This document shows, in pieces, positions 1-12,300 of a stretch of 64,000 nucleotides of DNA. Below the pieces are notes generated by a model, which searched no databases, was not told the origin of the DNA, and saw nothing but the letters and a program-made list of their open reading frames with translations. The translations under genes were made by a program, and so were the position numbers. Source of the stretch: Torreya grandis. Lineage: Eukaryota > Streptophyta > Pinopsida > Cupressales > Taxaceae. Numbering within the stretch: the stretch's first letter is position 1; each line of letters begins with the position of its first letter. The stretch is from positions 434,001-498,000 of the forward strand of contig JARHVA010005352.1 of NCBI GenBank assembly GCA_037957365.1, given 5' to 3'.

Positions 1-171
1 TTCACACTCAAGCAGCTTCTAGATGAGTGACTATTCTTGATGTCACAATCAACCCCATTTCATAGATTTTCAAGATAAATAAATTCTACAAGTTCATTGC
101 GTGCTAATCATGCATCATTTTCAATCAAATCTTGACAAAGATAAACGAATTGACTAGTTTTACCATCACAC
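1..171 (-). other. Probable 3' UTR of the vasculin-like gene, cut by the window edge
   Basis: AT-rich sequence directly downstream of the TAG at 174-172. I cannot place a polyadenylation site with confidence. Confidence 0.5.
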
Positions 172-318
172 CTAGGAATCACAATCAGGCTCAGAGTCTG
201 ATGAGCTCAGCTCAGATGACAGACTTTCCAAGTTGCCAACATGCATCCCGACTGCCACATTTGAAAACTTACAACCACCTCTGCTAAATTTAGCAGAGAC
301 TGTTCTCGACTTCATCTG
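172..318 (-). CDS. Exon 5 (terminal) of the vasculin-like gene (residues 673-720)
   Basis: 48 codons plus TAG follow acceptor GCTATGCAG, starting QMKSRTVSAKFS and ending SSELSSSDSEPDCDS. The first AG of ATGCAGCAG gives an extra Gln; use of the second AG three bases later is equally possible. Intron 4 is 177 bp (495-319). The acidic Ser/Asp tail agrees with the family's C-terminus. Confidence 0.82.
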   Translation of the reverse strand, partial: QMKSRTVSAKFSRGGCKFSNVAVGMHVGNLESLSSELSSSDSEPDCDS

Positions 319-3300
319 CTGCATAGCATCAACTAATCATTAAGAACGGATTTAAAAAAAACATTTTCTTCTTATCTCGATCAAGTATCAATGATAAATT
401 CATTATCTTAAAAAACCTTTTGGTTGAATTAATATTACAATTGGACATACTACTGATAAATCAACTTCGAGGCAGGAAAAGTCTGGATCTGTTACCTGTT
501 GATAGAAGGCATTGATTTCCTCCTCTGTTAGTGCTTCTTCCCCTCCCGCATTTTCCTCCCACCCAAGAGACCGAAGGAAGGCAGCTTCTTCCTCCTCGGA
601 TCCACCCATATAAGAATACGTGTTTGTAGATGCTGGACTGCCAGTTTCACTAGACTCTGCAACAGTATCAGTTTCTCCTTGGAGAACACCACCTGCAGCA
701 TTGAAATTGTTACCCAAAATGCATGCTACCTGAACTGCAGGCACTGCATTGTCAGAGATCTCACACACACTTCCCAAATTACCATTTTCTTTTACTTCTA
801 GCCTAGTCTCGTTATTTGGGACACCATTAGAGTTCGGTTCAACAGCTTTCTGCTCTGCTGATGACCCAGAAGCCTTCCTCCTCAAAGTATTGAAAAAATC
901 ACTTCGATTCTGAGCTTGGGACAGTAGTTTTTTCTCCTCATTCACTAAACTGTTATCTTTTGAGCGATGTGCTGTCCCACAGTCAAGTCCAGTCGAAACA
1001 GATGTTGGTGACATTGGCATTGTTTTCCGATCCAAAAAGATTTTTGACTTTCTCAGACCTATCAGACTGGAATTTCCACCTGCACCTGTACCAACACCAG
1101 AACTGGCACCAGCAGTTAGGGTAAACACAGACATGTTACTGATATTCCCTCCTTTTGTGGGACTCAAGCAATCAGACATCACAGATTTAGAAACTCCATT
1201 CTTCTCTCTAGCTGACTTCAAAACAACAAGCTTCCCCCCTTGAGGCACCTTAGGAGGTTCAGGCCGTGCAATTGCTCGAAGTGGGGAATTAAGTTGCTGT
1301 CCAACCTTACCAGTTGATGTAGAAAGGTCATTGGCCCTAAGCATTTTTGGCTTCGGCTTCTCAGATGGCCCAAATCCCTGCAAACAGAAAATGAAGATGT
1401 ATATCTACTCCAATTAAGAAAGTGTTTCACCACCAAGAAATCTTCATAAAATTACAATAGTTCTTGATCTTTCCAATAAACGAGCAAGAAGGAAATATGC
1501 GCCATGTGCTACCAACTCACATTCCAATCCACTCAATTCAGTACTTTGAAATCTTCAATACACATCCCATTTATTCTTAGTATTCAAATGCAACAATATT
1601 TTGAACGAGTCAAAAGAAATCCCTCATGTTCAAACAGAGGATGGAAACTTCGGTAAGAATGTTTTTACAAATTACTCATAAAAAGCTAATGTTGATTGGG
1701 TACAGCACTAGCTGTAAGGAAATCAACTCATAACTTCAAAATGTTTTGAGCAGATCGTGATGTTATATGAACCCATGAAAAACATCTGTAACAGAAGATA
1801 TTAAAAAAAAAGTGGTTATGGCAGCAATGGGAGAATAGATTAGCATGTCAATCATGCAAAACATCAATAAAAAACTGGAAGAGCTTTTGTAACCCCCAAG
1901 AAGAACATATTGGCACATAGATTGATAAAAAGAGCTAATAAAATAAATTTTCAGGTGATCTCAAATGAGCGGATCATTCCCAGGAGTAGTGTTTAATCTT
2001 GCTTTTCTTTCGTTCTAAATAATCTTAGTCTTCTATAAATTTCAGCTTCTAGAGAATTGAGTGGGCACTATTTTTCCATTTAAAGGCCAGTTTGCTACTA
2101 CTTTACTTCTTTACTTCTTTGTAATACATTTGTGACTTAGTTCATAATAAAGACTTCATGTCTGGAAGTAAGTGATGTGTGGAATTGAGGAAATCTTTCG
2201 CATTAGAATTAAAAGATCAAACAACAAATTTCTTTCATTTGTAATTTGCCTAGAGCGGTTACCAAGTCTTGCATGTCAATGGGTTGTCAGTTCACTAGTG
2301 AGGTCAATAAAACACCATGTTACTCCATCTTCCATGTTTCCAATCAAAGGGGACCCTCCCACCCCAGCAACACCTGGGGCCAGTTTCGAGCCCTACGTGA
2401 ATTTTGCAAAATACATATTCCTCGTGCCTCTAAACCAAAAGTGAGACAAACCGCTGCAAGTCTTGCATGTCAATGGGTAGTCAGTTCACTAGTGAGGTCA
2501 ATAAAACACCATGTTACTCCATCTTCCAGGTTTCCAATCAAAGGGGACCCTCCCACCCCAGCAACACCTGGGGCCAGTTCCGAGCCCTACGTGAATTTTG
2601 CAAAATACATATTCCTCGTGCCTCTAAACCAAAAGTGAGACAAACCGCTGCAAGTGGTTAAGGCACCAGGGTATTTGACATTTAGCAGGCAGTCAAGTCT
2701 GCAAAAGAAGGCCATTGATAATGCTTCCAATCAAACAAAGATCACTCCAAACCATCTCTCAAATACAAAAACAACCTTAACTGAATTTAGTTTTGACTAT
2801 AGCTTGATTGGGCACTATCTCACAATTACTGTCAATGAGCACATTTGCTAACATTTTATTTTCTTGAACACTATTGTGATTTGTAAAAATAAATCCTAAC
2901 GATCACTCTGAAACTAACAGAGAAATCAATCCTCCTAAGAGATGGGCACTAAGAAAGCCTTCATGCATCCATCTTTTCTCCTCCCTTCCTCAGTATTATT
3001 TTTTTTGCTCACAAGTGCCAGAATCATGGCAATTTGTTAAACTAGTCTGCTCATATGCACCTGAGGCAAAGGTCTCTACAAAAATTTAATTAAATTTTCC
3101 TGGACCTTTATCTTGAGTAAATAGCTCTGATAAAGACAAATAACTCATATCGCCATTGAATCAAATTAATCAGGTTGTGATGGAGTCAAATTTTATCCTA
3201 AGTTCTATTGTCTCCTTTTACCTGAAATTTTTTCCAACTTTGCAGGACCAACACATTTGTAATTGAAGAAGCTCGTTTAGATTCGTATTTTCTTGAAACT

Positions 3301-6300
3301 GCTAAAATACATTAACTGTATCTTTGATCACAGGTTAACACATTAGGTATCTGTTCTCCAAGGATGTAATATTAAGTATCACCCTTCACATGCTACAAAT
3401 TACTCTATCACTAAGTATCTCTCTTCAAATGCTGCATATAAATGGATCACCATGAATCTCACTTCAAATGCTGGATATCACTGTATCACTAGGTATGTTC
3501 TTCCCATTTACACTTAAATTAGACATAAACAATACTGCATAAAGGTGCTCACCATGTTATGATTCAACTCAAGTACATGTAAAAACATCACAATTTTAGT
3601 GTGTATATCATCCTACAAAAAATATATACACCTTCATAAGGTTGTACAAAATCACGAACGTCATCACAAAAATTGCATTGATTTGTAAATTTCTCAAAAG
3701 CAATGAGAGGGTATCGAACTCCAACACTTCCCAAAAAGCAAGTGAATTGGTAGAACAGAACAAGATGATAGCAAGCAGGATACAGAAATCAGAAGCCTGA
3801 CCAAAATCTATATAATGTGAACTTAATTTAAACAGACATTACATGTCCAGGTGGATTGTATTACCATGGGCTCAAGAAATAGGAACCTCAAAAAACAATT
3901 TGTTCAACTGGTCAACTTTGCCTTCTCCAGAGATTGGCCGCAATACTGCAAAAACATCTACCTCTCCACTCAAGACCTAACTTGAACTCAAACAAGGCCC
4001 AAATACAGTGACACCAAGGATTAGATATAAACTGTCCCTCTTCTCTTTGAAGAGCGACCTTTCCTTCCTGAGACCCTAGAGATAAAGTTCAAAACAGATG
4101 TGAGAAGCAATTAGAAAATCAGCATTTGAGGAGAGATATTATGATTATCCCTATGAATGCTTGCTGAGATACAATGGGAGAGCACATGAGCAACAGTGTT
4201 GAGAGCAGGATTCTGAAGAGAAACAGGTAATATAAAGAATTGGAAGTTCTCACATTTTCATTCAATAGACTGAAATTTGGCCATGGAAGTGTAAGTAATA
4301 TATATGTGCCACCTTGAAGATCAGAGACCAGTGAAAAGCATACTACAGTAGGTATGTATTTCTAGCAACGATTTATACCAGTTTTCTTTTACAAGTTTCC
4401 GCAGTTTTCTTACATTTTTCTTCTCAAGAATTTGCTCCACTTTACTGCAGATTAAGGATGCCAAGACAAGTACAGTGAAAGAGTTGTTGGCAGCCTGGTC
4501 GAGTCTAAGCACGTCTTTCCATCCAGGCTATCCAACACTTAATGAATGACTCCTGCACTAGCATATCATGCAAGTCTCCTTGCGCTCTCACCCGAGACAC
4601 AGAGAGGGGAAACCGAGCCAGGTTGGTGTAAGTTGCGTGCAATGGGGTGGAAGTATGCTCTCACGCTATTCTACCCCCACGCGCTCATATCTAGATTGTA
4701 CCTAGCTCTATCCTCTTGAACCATGGCCATAAACTAGCTTAGGGGTGTGCAATCCATAGTAGCTCCACTGATGACTAGTAAAACATGATTGAGCATATAA
4801 CAACCAGTCCTAAGTAAAACAGCCATGTCATTCATTTACAAACATAAGCAACCATTATAGGGTCAATAACACTTATTTATTGATTAACATCTCAAGATTA
4901 CATAATTGTCATGCTTTACAAGGCGCTCATGGCGCTTACATTACTACAGCTTTCACTACTCATTCTATCTCTACTCTATGCTATTGCCTCGGTCCTTAAT
5001 ATTCTCTAGATACAATTCGGCAGTGTTTTTGCACTTGTCTGGAGATCTCCTTGCTTTTGCCACCCAACTAATTACCAACCATTTTCTCTCACACAAAGGT
5101 CTGCCTTTCATAGGCTCCTAAGAGCCTTTCTGCCACCAATTGCAACTGCCTAGCAGTCATTGCGCTATTTCGCCCACCTAGCAGTTAATAGATTGGACTG
5201 CCCGATGCCATCTACCATCGTCGCTTCTCAACTACCTATCAAGACCAACTGTCAGTCTTTTAACTTCTGCCCTCTATCCCTACGAACTCTGTTGCGGTTC
5301 CTGGATTAAGGTGGTTGTGTATTGATCCTGTTGTTTTGTCATTTAGCGCACGTACACACGGTTTCTGGTGGCTCACGCCTATCTTGTTGGCAGTCCATGT
5401 TGGGCACATGCACATGTAATGGGTTTTGGATTGCACGTGCCACTCTTTGGCTATTTTCACGTTGATCAGTCTTCGCCTGTTGCACGCTTGTTCGCTTTAG
5501 TCTTGGATAGGGACTTAGCTGATTTTCCTGGGGTCAACATCGCCCCACACGAAACTAGTTATCCATCCCCAGGCAACCAGCTTATCTCTTGCTTGCTTTC
5601 CTTGTTCAATCCAGCGATCTGCAAAGTTGCACCATAAGCAGCTACTCCATCTGGATTTACACTATTCTGCAAGCCTTTGTGTTGCGCACCTCCTCACGAG
5701 AAGCTCTTCATTGTTTCAGCGGCAAGCGAATGCTTGTGCGCTCTTTGCCTGATTCTCTTTGGAACAGTTGGATCTCTTGTCAATCTCTTTGTAGAGAAAG
5801 ATGGCGCACATTATATGGTGTGTGTCAGCTCAAGCCCTTCCTTCCTATGGTGGATTTTCTATACATTCTGCCCTCTTTGCTTTCTTTCTGAGTCTCCTCC
5901 AAGATGACTCCAGCCTCTTTGTTTCAGGAGCATGCCTGGCATTCGCATGTTCCATTCTCTTGATGGCCCTCCCCACTATCTCGCCATGCACCTCTTGTGC
6001 ACTCTTCCATGGCACCCCTATGCCTTTGCCACAACTCCACTCCTGCTCGTGCGACAACTCTTGCAAGAGCCTCGACAGCCCAACAACTTCTTCATGTTTC
6101 TTGGGGCCAAGTTCTTTTGCCCTGGTGTGTGGACCCAATCCAGTCGTTTGTTGTTGTTGCGTGCAACCTTACTAGAGGTTACACCTGGATTACCCTTGAA
6201 CACTAAGGGCATCCTTCTAGATGACTTCGGCCACCTAATCGGGGATGGCTGCCTAGTTCCTTGTAATGTCGCCTCCCCTCTAGACTTCTCTTAATGTTAA

Positions 6301-9300
6301 GGCAGGTCTAGGCGAACACTACCAAAGGTAGTGGTGCGGAGATCATGTGTCTCCTCTCCTTGCCTCGCCATTTGGTTTTCTCCTCAAAGTCCCACCATCC
6401 TCCAAGTGAACAACTACACCACAAGTTCTCTTCCCTTGCGGCAATGCCAATTATCTTCAGCACAACACTACACTCACCATTCTCCAACTGCTTCCTCCTC
6501 TTCTCTGGATCTTCTCCATGCGTAACTACGTTTCGAGATGCTCGCGTCTTCTCCTACGCTTCCCACCCTCTACACATTTGCACTTGATGGAGGGCACTAA
6601 TTCCTTCCAGAGTCATCCCCTGCACAACTGTTCCACTTAGTCGAAGAGTTTTTTAATATCTACCCTATTGCTTACAAGCCCTTAGTTTTCTTGTGATCTC
6701 CTAAGAAGGGGAGCCAAAACTTTGCAACCTTCTTGATACAAGCAACCCACACAACAAGAAAAATGTGTTGGGCCTTCAGATCCTTAGCCTTTCGACTCCA
6801 AAAAAGAGGCTTCTCACCTCCCTTTACCAGCTCTAAGCTCTCATGTCCACAATCTCCGCAGCCTGATCCTTGGGTCTTTATCATCCTCCTCCCTCTGAGC
6901 CTCTCGGCTTCTCCTCACAATGGTTGTCTCTCAGCCTTTTCTACTATGACTCTCAACAGCACTACCCTCTCTCAACATCAACCTCCTTCAACAACTTTGT
7001 TTGGCAACCTCTGTTGTGGCTCAACTACCCATATTTATAGATGCGAAGGTGGCTCACCGATTGATCCAATTGGCAGGTTGACAGCTGTAACTCCAATCAG
7101 TTTGTCGCCTAGTTCAACCACTTGTGCTAGGGCAGTTGAGTCATACCTTGGGTCATTAAATTCTAATAGGTGTTGTCATAAATCATGCCTAGAGCTTTTC
7201 CACTCTTGTCCTTTCGAGGCTAAGTCATTCCTTTAGACACTCAATTCTAATTGTAATTAATTTGGATCGGCCTTTTATATTTGTTGTCCTCTCCTAATAT
7301 AATAGATGCAAAAGTGCAGAAAGAAAATGGCTTAGAAAGCCTTATTACATCGATGGTTGAAGCCTTATTTCATTCAAAATGATGTGGAATGCTATTCCTG
7401 GAAGTGACCATGAAGCACTTCGCATCTTTTTGTGAGCAACCAACACTCTTGGTTCCAAAATGTCATGGACATGGGCTCCTTGTAGTGGGACCTAGTCCTT
7501 GTCATGGTGGTCAGGCCTTCTTTCCAAATGGTTCTTCACAAATCTGCACTTCCTCCTTTGCGCGTGTCATTTGCGCTGCCATGTGCAGTTTGCCAAAGGT
7601 GTGTTGTAATTGGTTATGGTACCTAGTGTTGACTTATGTGTGCAAAGCGCAAGGATGGAACCTAGACTTTCTGGGGAGTGACAACCTTTGTCCCAATTGT
7701 CTTCGTGACTTTGGATGCATCTTGAGGCATCTAGCTCTGTTTGTTAATTAGAGGGTGCTCAATACTAACGCAAGGAACCCTTTGCACTTTCTGGGGATGG
7801 GGTCTCAATCGTATCATGCCACACCTTCATCCAACCATCTTTCGAAAAGGCTCACCCTAAGTGCGTGTGGTCTTGGGTTCATCCTCAAATAGTGGGTTCA
7901 CATGCACCACACCGCACCTTCCATCAACCTCGTAAGAGTTATGCACCCATTGATTGCAACAGACACTCGCAACATTAGAGGTGGACCGCGTATCATACCA
8001 ATTTAGGAGGTTCTCTCCACATGGCTCTAGCTTGGCCATGTCGCACGCCGCAACATTACAAACAATGTTGAGTTCATCTGTGAACTCAACATTTTCAATG
8101 AAGGATGGGCCCTGGTTGGTGGTCAAGGGGTTCGCCACATGCTCACTTCCATTCTCAAAGCTCATGTAGCACTGCTTAAAGCGCATATCCGCATTATTTG
8201 CATAGCACCAAGGTCTTCTAAGTGATATTGGGAAAATGTCAGCCTCAAGAAGCTCCACCACCTCGAATTCGGCGCAAAACTTGATATCCATGGTCTTGAT
8301 GTCAGCATTATGGAGAACACCTATGGGGTGTGCTATGGTCTTGTTGGCCATGAACAAGATGTGGGGTGAAGGTGTAGCATGGGGCTTCCCATCTTGTGCC
8401 AGATATCCTCGATAAGGATATTCACCTCAACGCCCATATCCACCAAGATGTTGCAAACTACTAGCCATTGATGTTTGCGTCAATTAGCAAATCCTAGCTG
8501 TACACTTTGCTCTGGACGGCTCTCCTTTCATAGCAATGTGCCAAATTTGGGGCAGGCGCATCATCTAGTTGTTTTTCCTCATGCTCGGCCAACAGAGTCT
8601 TTAACCTGGGAATCATCCCCTTACAGCACAGGAGAGTTACCATGTCAACAAGGTCATCAACCTAGTCTTCATGCATCTAGAGTTACTGATCCCTGCACAG
8701 CCTCTGCACAGTCGAACGCACTCCTCATTCATTCCTCTGTACAAAGCTCGCACCAAACATCCATATGTGCGCACTTCACCACCAGGAGTTTGTTGACATC
8801 CCTCCGCTTAAGTCCTGCACTTAATCGAAGACTTTCACACACTAATCACATGAGAACACAGACTACGCACCTCGCAAGCACTTGGTCGCAAACCCGCATA
8901 CACTCCTCGAGCTCCACCTCAGTTCAACCAACTATCAATCTACTTCGACCGCGTGGCTTGACAATTGGCACGGAATTAGTTGTTAGCATTAAAATCCCGT
9001 GCCTTTGCTTTTTGCCACCAACAAGGGAAGGTTGTTGGGAACGGTTAGAACATTAATCATCTAACCATTGTTGACAAGGGGAGCTCTGCTACCACGCCTG
9101 CCATGGAGGTCAATTCAAAAACAGCAGTTATTATTGCTCTTGTATTCTTATGCTATATTTGTAACAAACACATATCATTCAGACAGAACTCAAATCGCTG
9201 CCATCACACAGTCATAACATCGTTTAGCTTGCTCTGTGCATCTAGTCAATACATACGAACTGTCGACATTGTACTCTATATTCTTTTCCCTATTCTTTGC

Positions 9301-12300
9301 TAATGAATAGAAGTTACATTTACTGCAAGTTAAGACTTTCGCTCCATTGCATGTGTTTTGTTTATTCCACCTAAATATTGCACTACGCATTTGCTCTGCA
9401 TAGCCATAGCTCAGCTGTCCACCACAAACCTCGATCCTGGGCCCCGTAGTGCAAATCAACTAGTATCAAAGCGGTTTATGCTCGACGAGGGATTGGTATA
9501 GCTGCTCCGCTGTACTCCTTTTCCTATGCATGTAACCACAAGAGCACAATGAGAGAGAAGTTTTATCAGTCGATTCTGTCTCAAAGACTCCATCAATCCG
9601 TAACAAAAGCAAGATCGCTGACGCCCATAATCAACCAAAGGCAGCCCCAGAAATCCGAAGGCTCATCATCAAAGTTTTGGAGGCATAGCGCACCTAACTT
9701 TTTGGTCAATTTCGCAAGTTGATGATGTAGCTCAACCCAGTGTCGTCCTCTTCATCTCAGCAACACGCTCCACAACTGTTTCAACAACAAACCCCCTTCA
9801 AAGTACAAGTCAATCTCGAAATCCTTTGTTCAAAGGCAAGACCAACGCCAAGGCATTGGATGCCTAATTCGACAACTCGAGGCGTACTTCTCCATCAACT
9901 CCTTCACTGAGGATGAGAAGATCACCTTCGTAGTACTGAAGATGTCCATTTTGGTTGTTCTCTAGTGGGAAAGCTTCAGTGTGTTCCAATCGAGTCTTGG
10001 AAAACTTCTATTGACGCGTTGAAGGAGGAATACTACCCTCTCTGACACTTTGAAGATGAATACATCAAGTTCCAACAACTTCGCCAGCACAAGGATCAGT
10101 CTGTGGAAGAATACACCAACGTATTCCATGACTTCTCTGCACCCCTGCAAGAGAACTTGAGCGAACGACATAGGGTGTTGAAGTACATCAACGGACTCGC
10201 ACCTTATCCCCGTGCAAAAATGGAGTTTTTGACTTTCGACACATTGGAGCAAGCATATCACAACACCACCAAGCTCGAAGTCAAGGCAAAGACGAAGCAT
10301 CATGCCACCTCTACATCCAACATAATGCGCAAGGCCCCACCATCACACAACTCCACATCGCAACCTTCTGCACAAAAGCACAACACTTATCGCAAAGGAG
10401 CAGCCTCAAAAGACTGCGTAGCACCCGAAGGCTCTTGTGCCTTCTACTTCAGACAAAGGCAAGAAGTATGGTGACAAGTGGTGCCATCGTCATCACACGT
10501 CCACTCACAACGACTCCAAATGTCATGCGCAACAATCCCTGCTCGCACCATCCATATCAGGACCTACACCAATGGACGACACTAATCCAAATGCCTCTTG
10601 TCTAAGTACTAACACCATTGTGATCGACATCATCGAGGAGCACACCTTTTCCACACTAAATTATGGGTGAAGGGTCAGCATCTCCACATCATCATTGATA
10701 GTGGCAGACAGAAGAACATCATGCGCAATCCACTGCACAACGCCTTGCTCTTACCTCAACTGCACACCCTAAGCCTTATTCCCTTGAGTGGTTACAACAA
10801 GGGAAAGATATACAAGTTCGGTGACAATGCACTTTTCAATATAAAGTCAAGCTAATGGAGGATAATGTCACTTGTGACAACGCACCTCTGGAGGTCTGCG
10901 ACATTTTGCTAGGAAGACCGTATTTGTTCGACCGCGAAGCTAAATATCAGGCAAAGCCATAGCAGTGGGTTATCTGCCCGCAAGATCACTTTTACAAACT
11001 CATTGAGTCAACGCCCTCAACCAAAATCACCTTGGTCTCTACCAAGCAATGTCACAAGCTCGTATCGCATGCACAAAAGTTAGTGTTACTCATGGTTCAC
11101 CTTGATAGCAAAATGGAAAACGACCAAGCACACCCTGGCAACACTCAATACTCGCACATCGTCGCAACAACAACTCGACAAGTTACTGGAGTAGCAAAGA
11201 GAAGTTTTCGCAGAGCCTAAAGGCCTTCCAACACACTATGCGGTAAAACACCGCATTGATTTGGTTCCTATATCCCCTCTTCCAAATAGCCCCCTGTATT
11301 GCAGATCGGTTTGGGAGAATGACGAAATCCGATGCCAAATACAAGAGCTTCTCGATAAGGACAAGATCAAGCCTAGCTCTTCACCTTGCGGGAGTCCAAT
11401 AATTCTCGCACCCAAGAAGGATGGGTCCTGGCAACTCTGCATAGACTATCACATACTCAACAAAATCATGGTGAAGAATCAGTACCCACTACCACGCATT
11501 GATGACCTTCTGGACCGTCTCCGAGGTGCACAATACTTCAAGATCGATCTGAAATCAGGGTACCACCAAGTTCCAATTCATCCTGAGGACGTCTCGAAGA
11601 CAACCTTCAAGACACGAGAAGGATTGTACGAGTGGTTGGTCATGCCTTTTGACCTCACCAATGCGACAACGACATTCATGCACTTGATGGATGATTTACT
11701 CGGGCCCTTCCTCAACTCCATCATCATCTACTTGGATGCCATCCTCGTCTTCAGCAAGACCTGGGAGGAGCATATGGAGCACATCTTGCACATCTTCAAC
11801 AACTTTCGACAGCACACATTGTAAGCCAACTTCCCAAAGTGGACATTCGACATTGCACAGATACAGTACCTGGGCTACATCATTAATCGCACCGACATCA
11901 AGGTAGACCCTGATAAAATCAGAGTGATCCAAGCTTGGCCTACTCCACGCAATCTCACATAATTAAGGAGTTTTCTTGGACTTGCTAACTTCTACCGCAA
12001 GTTTGTCCTTGGTTTCTCGCACATCTCTTGGGCTCTCACCCAGATAACACGCACGAAAGCCAAGTTCAATTGGACCCATACACAATAGCGCTCTTTCGAG
12101 GCCCTCAAGCAACATCTCTATGCAGCACATGTTCTCGCAAAGCCCGACATTGCGCAAACCTTCAAAATTCACACTGATGTGTTTGACTACACACTTGGTG
12201 CAGTGCTCATGCAGCATGGACATTCGGTCACATACCACTCGAAGACGTTCAGCGACACAGTGCAAAGGTACTCCACCTATGAGAAGGAACTATATGCTAT

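Noticed and set aside
2246..2661. Overlapping open frames of 64-130 codons
   Set aside because: They are created by the 194-bp tandem duplication, the same peptide repeats in shifted frames, and no coding family is recognisable.
2655..2680. tRNA-Ser/Leu-like 5' half (AGTGGTTAAGGC)
   Set aside because: No matching acceptor, anticodon or T arm follows at the right distance, so it is not a tRNA gene.
5368..7236. Many open frames of 60-167 codons on both strands
   Set aside because: They lie in the LTR and pol-less part of element 1. None has a recognisable motif, and frames on opposite strands are mutually incompatible.
8475..9056. 193-codon open frame on plus
   Set aside because: It runs from element 1 sequence into the 5' LTR of element 2; the homologous 3' LTR does not keep it open.
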